DNA of 64,000 bases, from assembly GCF_003479425.1 (NCBI RefSeq), contig NZ_QUHC01000002.1, positions 186,001 to 250,000 of the forward strand, written 5' to 3'. The DNA is from Odoribacter sp. AF15-53 (GTDB lineage: Bacteria; Bacteroidota; Bacteroidia; Bacteroidales; Marinifilaceae). A program made the position numbers and the translations under genes. The first letter of the stretch is position 1. The number at the start of each line of letters is the position of its first letter. Under the pieces are notes generated by a model. The model searched no databases. It had not been told where the DNA came from and saw only the letters and a list, made by a program, of their open reading frames with translations. Shown piece by piece: positions 44,510 to 52,514 of this stretch.

Positions 44510-44517
44510 CTCTGGAA

Positions 44518-44525
44518 CAAATTTA
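44518..44525 (-). promoter_or_regulatory. Probable -7 box (TAAATTTG) for the DUF3352-propeller gene
   Basis: Minus-strand TAnnTTTG upstream of the inverted array, giving a leader of about 100 bases containing the hairpins. No -33 box was identified. Confidence 0.5.
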
Positions 44526-44545
44526 GTAAAATCAAGCCTTTTTCC

Positions 44546-44553
44546 TACTTTTG
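44546..44553 (+). promoter_or_regulatory. Probable -7 box (TACTTTTG) for hydE
   Basis: TAnnTTTG 17 bases before the ATG, with TTTA (44522-44525) 20 bases upstream in the -33 position. The leader would be very short. Confidence 0.55.
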
Positions 44554-44569
44554 TAAAAAGGAAAATCGT

Positions 44570-45619
44570 ATGAAAAAAATATATACTCTGTCAGAAGTGG
44601 AAAACATGCTGACTTGTCGGGGAGAAGAAGAAGCTCGGCTCTACGCAGATGCGAAAAAAATAAAAAACGAAACAATCGGTAACAATGTCTACCTTCGGGG
44701 ATTAATCGAGATTTCAAACATCTGCACCAAAGATTGCTTTTATTGCGGCATCCGGAAATCAAACACGGAAACAGCCCGCTATGCCCTGTCCGATCAGGAA
44801 ATCCTCGACGCTGCCGATTTCGCGTACACCCATCATTTCGGTTCCATCGTCTTGCAGGGAGGGGAACGTTCCGACAAAGAATTCGTGGACCGTATCACAC
44901 GTTTACTACTGGAAATCAAAAAAAACAGTCATGACGAACTCGGAATCACACTTTCTCTAGGCGAACAAACAGAAGAAACCTATAAACGTTGGAAAGAAGC
45001 GGGTGCGCACCGTTACCTGTTACGCATCGAAACATCCAATCCCGAACTGTATGCCAAAATACACCCGAATAACTCGCTTCACTCGCACGCAACCCGACTG
45101 AAATGTATCGAATCATTACAACGTTGCGGTTACCAAACCGGAACAGGTGTTATGATCGGGCTGCCTTTTCAAACAATAACCGATCTGGCAAATGACCTGT
45201 TATTCCTACAAGCCATGGATATTGACATGGTGGGCATGGGACCATACCTGGAACATCATGCTACCCCCCTCTATCAATATCGCCACTTATTGCTTTCCCA
45301 GCAAGAACGTCTACGCCTGTCTATTCACATGGTCGCCGCTCTTCGGCTTCTCATGCCGGACATCAATATTGCCGCAACCACCGCTTTACAGGCTATCGAA
45401 CCCGCCGGGAGAGAAAAAGCACTAGAAATTGGGGCCAACGTGGTCATGCCGAATATCACCCCGACGACCAATCGAACCCTATACAAACTATACGAAAACA
45501 AACCGGGAACTCACGAGGGGGCAGCCGAATCCATGCGCAAACTGGAAGAAAGTATTCTGAAAAGCGGTTGCCAAGTTGCTTATGGCTTATGGGGCGACTC
45601 GAAACATTTTAAATTTTAG
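44570..45619 (+). CDS. hydE: Radical SAM protein HydE, [FeFe]-hydrogenase maturase
   Basis: A 349-residue radical SAM enzyme of the BioB-like superfamily. The 4Fe-4S motif is CTKDCFYC (C52, C56, C59) within VYLRGLIEISNICTKDC and CGIRKSNTETARYALS, which is the HydE signature (RGLIEFSNxCxxxCxYCGIRxSN). HydE helps build the dithiolate ligand of the H-cluster. The sequence continues with IVLQGGERSD, RIETSNPELYAKIHP and GVMIGLPFQTITDLANDL. PylB and BioB are relatives but differ in the motif neighbourhood. HydF, HydG and a hydrogenase are not in this window. The gene is convergent with lysE and alone in its transcript. Confidence 0.9.
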   Translation: MKKIYTLSEVENMLTCRGEEEARLYADAKKIKNETIGNNVYLRGLIEISNICTKDCFYCGIRKSNTETARYALSDQEILDAADFAYTHHFGSIVLQGGERSDKEFVDRITRLLLEIKKNSHDELGITLSLGEQTEETYKRWKEAGAHRYLLRIETSNPELYAKIHPNNSLHSHATRLKCIESLQRCGYQTGTGVMIGLPFQTITDLANDLLFLQAMDIDMVGMGPYLEHHATPLYQYRHLLLSQQERLRLSIHMVAALRLLMPDINIAATTALQAIEPAGREKALEIGANVVMPNITPTTNRTLYKLYENKPGTHEGAAESMRKLEESILKSGCQVAYGLWGDSKHFKF

Positions 45620-45695
45620 ATTTTCATACACATTCCGCTCCAATTTTGTGATTATGAGCGGATAATATGATTATTAATCACAAATCATTACATCA

Positions 45696-46352
45696 TCAAA
45701 TAACGAGATTTCGAAATGGGGCAAATGCAGCAAGAATCACCAACGCTCCCAGTACGGCAATGATCATCCCAGAAACCCGGTTAATCGTGATCAGCACCCG
45801 CAAACGGAATTTTTTACGAAAAATATTAACCAACGTAGAAAGAGTATACCACCACACTCCACCACCTAGTAGTACTCCTATAACAACCAATAATTCCCCT
45901 AACATGGAAGACGTCTCTCCAAAAACCGACATCCCGGCAAAAACGGCCATAAAAACGACCACCGTGATCGGGTTGGATACCGTTAAAAAGAACAGAGATA
46001 GGTAATCTCCCAACAACCCGGTTTTGCTCACGCGCCCCTGACGTCTCTGTCGGATTTGGCGAATCGGGTTATCAAAATAAATTTTCAATCCAATCCCCAC
46101 GAGAAAGATTCCCCCGATAATCTGCAACAACAATTCATGAGTTTGCACGGTATTAATCACAAATCCCAACCCGAAAGCAGCCACCGAAGCATAAAAGAAA
46201 TCAGCAGAAGCAGCCCCCATTCCGGCAATAAAACCCGATAGCGCACCTTTATGTAATGTTTTCTGGATAATTAGAACCCCCATGGGTCCCAACGGAATGG
46301 ATACCATTAATCCAATTAACATTCCTTTGAAAAGATACAATATATCGTACAT
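45696..46352 (-). CDS. LysE/RhtB-family amino-acid exporter
   Basis: A 218-residue inner-membrane protein with about six hydrophobic segments. The LysE family motif is at the N-terminus: GLMVSIPLGPMGVLIIQKTLHKGALSGFIAGMGAASADFFYASVAAFGLGF (residues 13-62, quoted in part), where the SxPxGP motif defines the family, and FFLTVSNPITVVVF (about 118-131) is the second conserved NP-containing helix. Such proteins export amino acids by proton motive force. Substrate is not predictable. It follows the fused acyltransferase gene in the same direction, with a degenerate inverted array filling the 100-base gap. Confidence 0.88.
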   Translation of the reverse strand: MYDILYLFKGMLIGLMVSIPLGPMGVLIIQKTLHKGALSGFIAGMGAASADFFYASVAAFGLGFVINTVQTHELLLQIIGGIFLVGIGLKIYFDNPIRQIRQRRQGRVSKTGLLGDYLSLFFLTVSNPITVVVFMAVFAGMSVFGETSSMLGELLVVIGVLLGGGVWWYTLSTLVNIFRKKFRLRVLITINRVSGMIIAVLGALVILAAFAPFRNLVI

Positions 46353-46360
46353 CCCTTTTT

Positions 46361-46447
46361 AATTTTAGATTTAACGATTTTAGATTTTAGATTCCAACCA
46401 CACAAGCGATTCCTTCTTTTCCATTCTAAATTTTAAATTCTAAATCC
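46361..46447. repeat. AT-rich inverted array (ATTTTAGATT / ATTCTAAATTTTAAATTC family)
   Basis: Left arm 46361-46393 reads as copies of ATTTTAGATT; right arm 46424-46447 reads TTCTAAATTTTAAATTCTAA in the opposite sense. It fills the gap from 8 bases upstream of the lysE start to the end of the acyltransferase gene. The same word family is at 48639-48750 and 55820-55892. Confidence 0.75.
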
Positions 46448-46452
46448 TACAT

Positions 46453-48249
46453 TTATAATTCCACGCTATCCGACGAGAAACGGCTCAAAATCGTGTCATC
46501 GTTTATCTCCTTTGACAACGACTCTATAGTCTTCATCGGCACGTCAAAAATATCTAAAATTAATAAACCATCCAAACACATACTGAATTTAGGATCAATA
46601 TTAAACCCGATAATTTTGGCATTCAGTGAAATATATTTTTTCAACAATACAGGCAATTTATCACTTGAAGGCTCAATATCACCGATCATCTTATCCAAAA
46701 GAGCAATATCTTTGTGTGCTGCGTCCAGCATAATCTGCACTCCCGGTTGCTCTGAATGAACCTGATATTTGGATCGAGGAAGCACGTATTTTGCCAACTC
46801 GTGATCATAATGATTCTCTTGGATAAAACGCATGATCAACTCTTTCGACACCTCCGTGTACTTCCCGCTAATTGTCACCGGACCAATCAAATAACGATAC
46901 TCCGGATTTTTCAGCAAGAAATAAAGAATACCTTTCCACAACATAAACAACGGAAGCGGCTTACGCTGGTATTCCTCCGTGATAAAAGAACGCCCCAACT
47001 CGATCGACTCGTACAGCACTGGCAACATCTCCTTCCGCATCTTGAACAGCGAATGGATATAAAACCCTTTTATCCCGTATCGATCGATTATTTCTTTCCC
47101 CTTCCCCACGCGATAGGCCCCGACAATCTTCTCGTCCTCCTTATCCCAGATAAATAAATGGTAATAATAAAGATCGTATTCATCCAAATCTATACTACGA
47201 TTCGTTCCCTCGCCCACGGCACGGAAAGTAAGTTCCCGCAAGCGTCCGATCTCGTTCAGCACGTTCGGAATCTTCACCGAAGGCGAACAATAAACATCGT
47301 AGTTTTTCATGTTAAACAGCAAATAATCCTCAGCGATACCCTCGATCTCTTTCTTCAATACCGCACTGTCTGTCTCCGCTGCAATAGGTTCTGCTTTAGG
47401 CATTGCTTTTTGTGATTTAATAAAAAACTTCTTTACTTCTAACGCAGATCCCAACAAATAAGTTTTTGCTCGTAAAAACTTGCCGTATTGGGCAATATCA
47501 TGAAATGTATTCTGAGTTTCCACGCTAATCGGATTCCCGATTCTTAACTTCACCACCCGGTTCTTCTTGTTCAGCAACTCGGAAGGCAATTTAATCGTCT
47601 TTAATACCGGGTGAATCATTCCCAGTAAATAAAACAACAGACTATTAGAACCCTTAAAATAAATAGGTATAACCGGCACTTTTCCCATCTTCACCAACTT
47701 CACCACGGATGCATCCCATTCCTTATCCTCCACGTGATTCGAATCCGCCTGGTAAGAGGACACTTCCCCCGCGGGAAAAATACCTAACGGTTTCCCGTCA
47801 ATGACATGCCGGATAGCTTCTTTAATCACCCGCATGTTGGAAGCGTTTTTCCCGTCAGCCGGTTCCAGACCTAATATATAATCCTGCAACGGATCGATCT
47901 TTTTCAACAAGAAATTAGACATGATCTTGTAATCTGGGCGCAATTTACACAACAACCGGATTAATATAATACCATCCAATCCCCCAAACGGGTGATTGGA
48001 AACCGTGATAAACGGCCCATTTTTCGGAATTTTCTCTAGATCTTCCTCCTTCACCTCAATCGTTACCCCCAAAGCCTCGATCAGACTATCCAAAACTGCT
48101 TCCGGGTCATCATCATGCACCTTTGCATTCAACTTATCCAGTTTATGCAAGCGCAATATATACATCACTAACTTGGATACCAGACTTTCCCGGAATCGGT
48201 TCAGTCCTTGGGAGGCAAGTAAAAAATCATTCGTATCAATCAATTTCAT
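46453..48249 (-). CDS. Fused lysophospholipid-type O-acyltransferase and GNAT-like N-acyltransferase
   Basis: A 598-residue protein with two enzyme halves. Residues about 60-250 are PlsC-like: the H-x5-D motif NHPFGGLD (H86, D92) and FPAGEVSS (158-165) are present. Residues about 315-485 resemble the hemolysin/acetyltransferase_5 GNAT fold (NEIGRLRELTFRAVGEGTNRSIDLDEYD, YHLFIWDKEDEKIVGAYRVGKG, LGRSFITEEYQR). N-acyltransferases of this type make N-acyl amino acids, and the fused order matches GlsF/OlsF proteins that make glycine or ornithine lipids in one polypeptide, whereas Bacteroides uses separate GlsA and GlsB. The product here is therefore probably an amino-acid-containing membrane lipid; which amino acid is unknown. 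A C-terminal ~110-residue part is unassigned. Confidence 0.82.
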   Translation of the reverse strand: MKLIDTNDFLLASQGLNRFRESLVSKLVMYILRLHKLDKLNAKVHDDDPEAVLDSLIEALGVTIEVKEEDLEKIPKNGPFITVSNHPFGGLDGIILIRLLCKLRPDYKIMSNFLLKKIDPLQDYILGLEPADGKNASNMRVIKEAIRHVIDGKPLGIFPAGEVSSYQADSNHVEDKEWDASVVKLVKMGKVPVIPIYFKGSNSLLFYLLGMIHPVLKTIKLPSELLNKKNRVVKLRIGNPISVETQNTFHDIAQYGKFLRAKTYLLGSALEVKKFFIKSQKAMPKAEPIAAETDSAVLKKEIEGIAEDYLLFNMKNYDVYCSPSVKIPNVLNEIGRLRELTFRAVGEGTNRSIDLDEYDLYYYHLFIWDKEDEKIVGAYRVGKGKEIIDRYGIKGFYIHSLFKMRKEMLPVLYESIELGRSFITEEYQRKPLPLFMLWKGILYFLLKNPEYRYLIGPVTISGKYTEVSKELIMRFIQENHYDHELAKYVLPRSKYQVHSEQPGVQIMLDAAHKDIALLDKMIGDIEPSSDKLPVLLKKYISLNAKIIGFNIDPKFSMCLDGLLILDIFDVPMKTIESLSKEINDDTILSRFSSDSVEL

Positions 48250-48275
48250 TTATATCCTTATTAAATGTTCTATGA

Positions 48276-48566
48276 CTAGAACACTACAATATCTTTTACA
48301 ACATTATCCCCGACCCGATCATTCAAGGCTTTTATCAACCCCTCCTTCACCATCAGAATCTCGTTCTTCACCACCGAAGACGTGAAACTCACGAATACTT
48401 TCCCATCTGAAATCCGCAAACTCTTCGTTCGAGAAGCGATCATCCCCCCCACGACATCCGGCCATACCTGACAAACCTCCCTTTCCTTGAACTGACGGGA
48501 CAATCCCATCTGCTCCAGATAAAGGTTTACCAGTTCGTCCATTGTCAAAGTCTTTCCCTGCTTCAA
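48276..48566 (-). CDS. DciA-like (DUF721) protein
   Basis: A 96-residue protein of the DUF721/DciA family, whose members help load the replicative helicase in bacteria lacking DnaC. The KH-like core is visible as LYLEQMGLSRQFKEREVCQVWPDVVGGMIASRTKSLRISDGKVFVSFTSSVVKNEI (quoted in part only in the family sense), with the VWPDVVG and L..V.S.V...L pattern. It has a TTG start at 48566; the ATG nine codons further in (48542) would trim the helix that aligns with other family members, so I keep the TTG. The immediate co-directional neighbour upstream is recF, a frequent association. Confidence 0.75.
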   Translation of the reverse strand: MKQGKTLTMDELVNLYLEQMGLSRQFKEREVCQVWPDVVGGMIASRTKSLRISDGKVFVSFTSSVVKNEILMVKEGLIKALNDRVGDNVVKDIVVF

Positions 48567-48638
48567 AATACTTCTATTTATTTAGTTCTTACTATTCATT
48601 CGTTCTACAAAAATACGATTTTCTAAACAACCCAGAAC

Positions 48639-48750
48639 TATTTTAGATCGTAAATTTTAAATCTTATTCCTCTTAAACTTTTTCAAAAAATCCGCATTAA
48701 TCAACTAACAATCTCATTGTCACCGAATCCTACAATCCAAAATTTAAAAT
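48639..48750. repeat. AT-rich inverted array between dciA-like gene and recF
   Basis: Left arm about 48639-48665 (ATTTTAGATCGTAAATTTTA and on) and right arm about 48733-48750 (CAAAATTTAAAATCTAGA, overlapping the recF stop codon at 48751). The 67 bases between are unremarkable. Same word family as at 46361 and 55820. Confidence 0.65.
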
Positions 48751-49851
48751 CTAGAATTCTTCAACTTCTCCTCCCTCCACGTGAAATATCTTGTATTCCA
48801 GAGCATGTTGCTTCAATATTTCATCAATATGCTCTCGGTTCGTATCTGTAACAAAAACTTGGCCAAAGCTTGTATCCGAAACAATCTGAATAATCTGGCT
48901 GACCCGGTCTGCATCCAGTTTATCAAAAATATCATCCAGCAACAACAAAGGTTTCACCCCCTTCTGTTCGGCTAAATAAGCGAATTGAGCGAATTTTAAG
49001 GCGGTCAGGAAACTTTTTTTCTGCCCTTGAGACCCTAGTTTCTTCACGGGATACCCCTCTAGGCTCAAATCCAAATCATCCCGATGAACACCGACCGTCG
49101 TGTACGTCAATACGCGATCCCGCTCGAAACTATTATGTAAGGATGTAAGAAAATCATCATTCTTTACCGTGGTCCTGTATTCTAGCATCACTTTCTCTCT
49201 TCCCAAAGCCACCCGGTTATAATACACCTGAAACATCTCTTCCAACTCTACGATAAACGCCCTACGTCGTTTAAGAATCACGCTACCACTCTCGGCGAGT
49301 TGTTCATCCCACACAGACAACATATCAACATCAAACCCTCGTCCCGCGTACTCTTTCAGAAAACTGTTCCGTTGCATCAACACACGGTTATAGCGAATCA
49401 ATAACTGTAAATACTCCTTGTCACACTGACTGATAACCCCATCAATAAAACGCCGTCTCTCCTCACTCGCCCCGTCGATCAAAACCACATCGGCCGGTGA
49501 TATCATCACTAGTGGCAACAAACCGATATGATCCGAAAGCCGAGTATATGCCTTTTTATTTTTCTTGAATATCTTCTTTTGTCCCCGCTTCATCCCACAA
49601 TACACGTCAATCTCTTCATCTTCATATGCGTACTTCCCTTCAATCACGAAAAAAGCCTCTCCATGACGTATATTCTGGGCATCGGGTAAATTAAAATAGC
49701 TCTTACACATCGACAACTGGTACACCGCATCCAGAATATTCGTCTTTCCGACCCCGTTATTCCCGATAAAACAATTAAACCTGGGACTACACACAATACC
49801 CGCTTCTGCGATATTCTTGTAGTTGACTATATCTAAATTCTTTAAAATCAT
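48751..49851 (-). CDS. recF: DNA repair and recombination protein RecF
   Basis: SMC-like ATPase that helps load RecA at single-stranded gaps. Walker A is FIGNNGVGKTNILDAVYQLS (about 29-48), with the LDIVNYKNIAEAGI N-terminus typical of RecF; the hairpin-rich middle leads to the C-terminal signature GSQGQKKSFLTALKFAQ and Walker B LLLLDDIFDKLDADR. Length 366 is standard. It reads from a TACTTTTG box (49893-49886) and precedes the dciA-like gene after 184 bases. Confidence 0.96.
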   Translation of the reverse strand: MILKNLDIVNYKNIAEAGIVCSPRFNCFIGNNGVGKTNILDAVYQLSMCKSYFNLPDAQNIRHGEAFFVIEGKYAYEDEEIDVYCGMKRGQKKIFKKNKKAYTRLSDHIGLLPLVMISPADVVLIDGASEERRRFIDGVISQCDKEYLQLLIRYNRVLMQRNSFLKEYAGRGFDVDMLSVWDEQLAESGSVILKRRRAFIVELEEMFQVYYNRVALGREKVMLEYRTTVKNDDFLTSLHNSFERDRVLTYTTVGVHRDDLDLSLEGYPVKKLGSQGQKKSFLTALKFAQFAYLAEQKGVKPLLLLDDIFDKLDADRVSQIIQIVSDTSFGQVFVTDTNREHIDEILKQHALEYKIFHVEGGEVEEF

Positions 49852-49885
49852 TCAGTCTTAAATTTTTCAACCTGTATCTAACCTC

Positions 49886-49893
49886 CAAAAGTA
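49886..49893 (-). promoter_or_regulatory. Probable -7 box (TACTTTTG) for recF
   Basis: Minus-strand match 35 bases before the recF ATG; no clear -33 box. Confidence 0.45.
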
Positions 49894-49976
49894 AGGAAAA
49901 GAAGAATATATTCCGCCAGACCGATAATTTTTTGCATAAAATTTCGCAGACCCTCTGCTGGTATCAAAAAAAAAAT

Positions 49977-49984
49977 TAATTTTG
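49977..49984 (+). promoter_or_regulatory. Probable -7 box (TAATTTTG) for the TPR gene
   Basis: Plus-strand match 60 bases before the start codon of the TPR protein; the -33 position is not TTTG. Confidence 0.45.
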
Positions 49985-50043
49985 CACGTTGACGAGCGAT
50001 ACGTCAGGAAATAAGAAAAGTAAACAACAAAAAGTATATAACA

Positions 50044-50730
50044 ATGTCAAAAGAGAAACAGAAACGTGCGGATGGCTTTGAACAAATTGAAGAAGCCACG
50101 ATTTCAACCGAACAATTTATCGAGAAAAATCAAAAATTACTGATAAGAGGTGTCCTCGTTATCGTTATCGTGGTAGGTGCCATCTTGGGATATTATAGAT
50201 TTTATAAGGCTCCCTTGGAAGAAGAAGCACTAAAACAAATGTTTGTTGCCGAAAATCTTTTCGAAAAAGATTCATTCAACATGGCTCTTAACGGAGATGG
50301 AAACGCCCCCGGTTTCTTGGAGATCATTGATAGATATGGCTCAACCCCTAGCGGAAACTTGGCAAACTACTATGCAGGAATCTGCTACTTGCACTTGGGT
50401 GACAACCAGAATGCAATCAAATATCTGGAAAAATTTTCTTCCGATGACGTGATCTTCTCAAGCATGGTAAAAGCCAACTTGGGTGATGCTTACATGCAAC
50501 AGGGAGATTTCAAGAAAGCTTCCAGCTACTACCAGAAAGCAACCACCGGAACCACCAATATGGTAACAACTCCGATGATTTTAATGAAAGCCGGCCTTGC
50601 CTTCGAGAAAGCTAACGATTACAAAAATGCCTTGAGCATGTACGAAAGAATAGAAAAAGAATTTCCGGCCTCTATGGAAGCTGCCGAGATTGAAAAATAC
50701 ATCACTCGTGCAAAATTGAGCATGAAATAA
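50044..50730 (+). CDS. Membrane-anchored tetratricopeptide-repeat protein (YfgM-like)
   Basis: A 228-residue protein with a charged N-terminus, one transmembrane helix (LLIRGVLVIVIVVGAILGYY, about 33-52) and several TPRs in the periplasm (NLANYYAGICYLHLGDNQNAIKYLEKF, VKANLGDAYMQQGDFKKASSYYQKA, KAGLAFEKANDYKNALSMYERI). The order resembles E. coli YfgM, a SecYEG/PpiD-associated periplasmic holdase, and it is a regular Bacteroidota core gene. A chaperone-like role is inferred from architecture alone. It is monocistronic with its own promoter and terminator and is convergent with tig. Confidence 0.85.
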   Translation: MSKEKQKRADGFEQIEEATISTEQFIEKNQKLLIRGVLVIVIVVGAILGYYRFYKAPLEEEALKQMFVAENLFEKDSFNMALNGDGNAPGFLEIIDRYGSTPSGNLANYYAGICYLHLGDNQNAIKYLEKFSSDDVIFSSMVKANLGDAYMQQGDFKKASSYYQKATTGTTNMVTTPMILMKAGLAFEKANDYKNALSMYERIEKEFPASMEAAEIEKYITRAKLSMK

Positions 50731-50750
50731 AAACAAAATTCATCATATAT

Positions 50751-50782
50751 AAAAAAAGCTATCCCAAAGGATAGCTTTTTTT
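50751..50782 (+). terminator. Terminator of the TPR gene
   Basis: AAAAAAGCTATCC and GGATAGCTTTTTT form a perfect 13-bp stem around CAAA, with T-run, 21 bases after the stop codon. The A-tract on the left could also serve transcripts from the opposite strand. Confidence 0.88.
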
Positions 50783-50885
50783 ATTGCGGATTCCAATAAT
50801 AAAAATCTCCCTGTTAATACGAGAAGTTCAAACGGATTTTGTCAATTATTTTTATCTCTCAAGCGTCTAGATTCATCAGTATAAT

Positions 50886-50921
50886 AAAGAACCCCCGCCT
50901 CAACGAGACGGGGGTTCCTTT
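50886..50921 (-). terminator. Terminator of tig
   Basis: The GC-rich stem AACCCCCGCCTC/GAGACGGGGGTT (one G-T type mismatch) around AACG, with T-rich sequence on the minus strand, lies 17 bases after the tig stop codon. Confidence 0.85.
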
Positions 50922-50937
50922 ATCGTAAAATAACTTA

Positions 50938-52290
50938 TTATTTCTCGAACAATTTACCGAAATCTTCCATAGAGATCTCTTGCTCTTCCAACTTCACGCC
51001 TTCTTTAATCACGCTGAAAATCTTGTTTTCCAAAGCACGATCGTATAGACTTGCACGTTGTTTCTCATTCTCTAGCAAACGAACGGCAAAACCGTCTAAT
51101 TGCTCGTCAGACAAACCGTACAGACCGTATTGTTGTAATTGAGCGGCAGCAACTTCACGACCAACAGCTTTCATATCCTCGTCTTCAACACGAAGATTAT
51201 TTTCCTTGATCATATCGCCTTTAATCAATTGCCATTTGAACTCGTCGCGGTAAGCATCGAAATCTTTATCCACGGCTTCTTGAGTCAATTCTTTATTGGT
51301 AGCTAACATCCAACGTTTCAGGAATGCTTCTGGAAGAACGATATCCTCGTTTTTCTTCAACATCTTGTCACGAGCGTCTACTGTCAAACGATACTCGCTA
51401 TGAGCTTTGAATTGTTTAGCCAAATCCTCTTTCACGCGAGCACGGAACTCTTCAACGCTCTTCACGTTTCCTTCCCCGTATACTTTGTCAAACAAAGCCT
51501 GATTTACTTCAGCATCTACGTAACGTTTGACCTCGCTGATGATAAAGCAAAAATCAGAAGTAATATTCTCAGCCTCTTCTTTGCTTACTTGCAACAAAGC
51601 CGCATAATCCGTTTTATTCGGATAAGCTTTTGATGGATTGAAAACGACCTCATTTCCAGCTTGCTTACCTGTGAAAGCCTTTACTTGCTCTTCGTCCTTC
51701 ATGTGCTCAACCGACAAAGAAGCATCCTCGATGTGAATTCCACCTTCTTTCGGCTTGCCGTCAGCACCCAGCTCGATCAATTCACCTTTCACGTACTCCG
51801 ATCCCTCGATCGTGTCAACTGAGGTCAACTCACCGTTACTCTTGCAAATGCTTTCAATTTGTTTGTCTATCATTTCATCATCAACCTTGATGACATAATA
51901 AGGAACTTTCTCTCTCTTGCTCAACTTCACATTCATCGCGGGAGACAAAGCGATATCATAAACGAATTCGAAACTCTCCTCGTCCAGATTCAACTCTTTC
52001 TGATCAGTCTCACTGGGAAGCGGCTCACCCAAGATATTCAAATCGTTCTCTTGGATATAATTAGACAAACTCTCCCCGATCAACTTGTTGATCTCCTCGA
52101 TCAAAACGGCTTTCCCGTACATTTTTTTGATAATCCCGAAAGGAGTTTTCCCCTTACGGAAACCGTCGATCACCGCTTTCTTCTGATATTCTTTCAACGC
52201 GTCGCTCACGCGAGTTGCGTAATCATCCTTATCCAATTGAATCTTAATGGTTGCATTAAGATCGTCGATTTGGTTCTTTGTTACATTCAT
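50938..52290 (-). CDS. tig: Trigger factor, ribosome-associated chaperone
   Basis: A 450-residue chaperone and prolyl isomerase. The N-terminal ribosome-binding domain carries the signature GFRKGKTPFGIIKKMYG (residues 40-56), matching G-F-R-x-G-x-x-P. The middle region (about 150-240) corresponds to the FKBP-like domain but is poorly conserved (GELIELGADGKPKEGGIHIEDA, QVKAFTGKQAGNEVVF), and the long helical C-terminal domain follows. Length is normal. The gene lies 46 bases after the terminator of tRNA-Leu, in the same direction, and has its own terminator downstream. Confidence 0.94.
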   Translation of the reverse strand: MNVTKNQIDDLNATIKIQLDKDDYATRVSDALKEYQKKAVIDGFRKGKTPFGIIKKMYGKAVLIEEINKLIGESLSNYIQENDLNILGEPLPSETDQKELNLDEESFEFVYDIALSPAMNVKLSKREKVPYYVIKVDDEMIDKQIESICKSNGELTSVDTIEGSEYVKGELIELGADGKPKEGGIHIEDASLSVEHMKDEEQVKAFTGKQAGNEVVFNPSKAYPNKTDYAALLQVSKEEAENITSDFCFIISEVKRYVDAEVNQALFDKVYGEGNVKSVEEFRARVKEDLAKQFKAHSEYRLTVDARDKMLKKNEDIVLPEAFLKRWMLATNKELTQEAVDKDFDAYRDEFKWQLIKGDMIKENNLRVEDEDMKAVGREVAAAQLQQYGLYGLSDEQLDGFAVRLLENEKQRASLYDRALENKIFSVIKEGVKLEEQEISMEDFGKLFEK

Positions 52291-52335
52291 ACTTCTTTAT
52301 GATAAAACAATAAATTGATAAAACAAAACAAAAAA

Positions 52336-52356
52336 GCCACCTCATTGTAAGGCGGC
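52336..52356 (-). terminator. Terminator after tRNA-Leu
   Basis: On the minus strand GCCGCCT pairs with AGGTGGC (one G-U) around TACAATG, followed by six Ts. It lies 13 bases after the tRNA 3' end and upstream of tig. Confidence 0.75.
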
Positions 52357-52368
52357 CATCTCTTCAAG

Positions 52369-52450
52369 TGCGGGCGAAGGGACTCGAACCCCCACGCCTT
52401 GCGGCACTAGATCCTAAGTCTAGTGCGTCTACCAGTTTCGCCACGCCCGC
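52369..52450 (-). tRNA. tRNA-Leu (anticodon UAG)
   Basis: An 82-base cloverleaf. The acceptor stem GCGGGCG pairs with CGCCCGC, followed by discriminator A (no encoded CCA). The D arm has AACTGGTAGACGC, the anticodon stem CTAGA/TCTAG encloses CTTAGGA, so the anticodon is TAG and it reads CUA codons. A long class II variable arm (TGCCGCAAGGCG) and the T arm GGGGGTTCGAGTCCC complete it. It has its own two-box promoter at 52468-52497. Confidence 0.97.
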
Positions 52451-52467
52451 TTGCTATTTTGACGGTG

Positions 52468-52497
52468 CAAATATATAGCTTTTTTACGAAAAGCAAA
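52468..52497 (-). promoter_or_regulatory. Two-box promoter for tRNA-Leu
   Basis: Minus-strand TTTG (52497-52494), 18-base spacer, TATATTTG (52475-52468); the mature tRNA starts 18 bases after the -7 box. Downstream of the lptB stop (52515). Confidence 0.75.
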
Positions 52498-52514
52498 ACG
52501 ATTTGACCGTTTTT

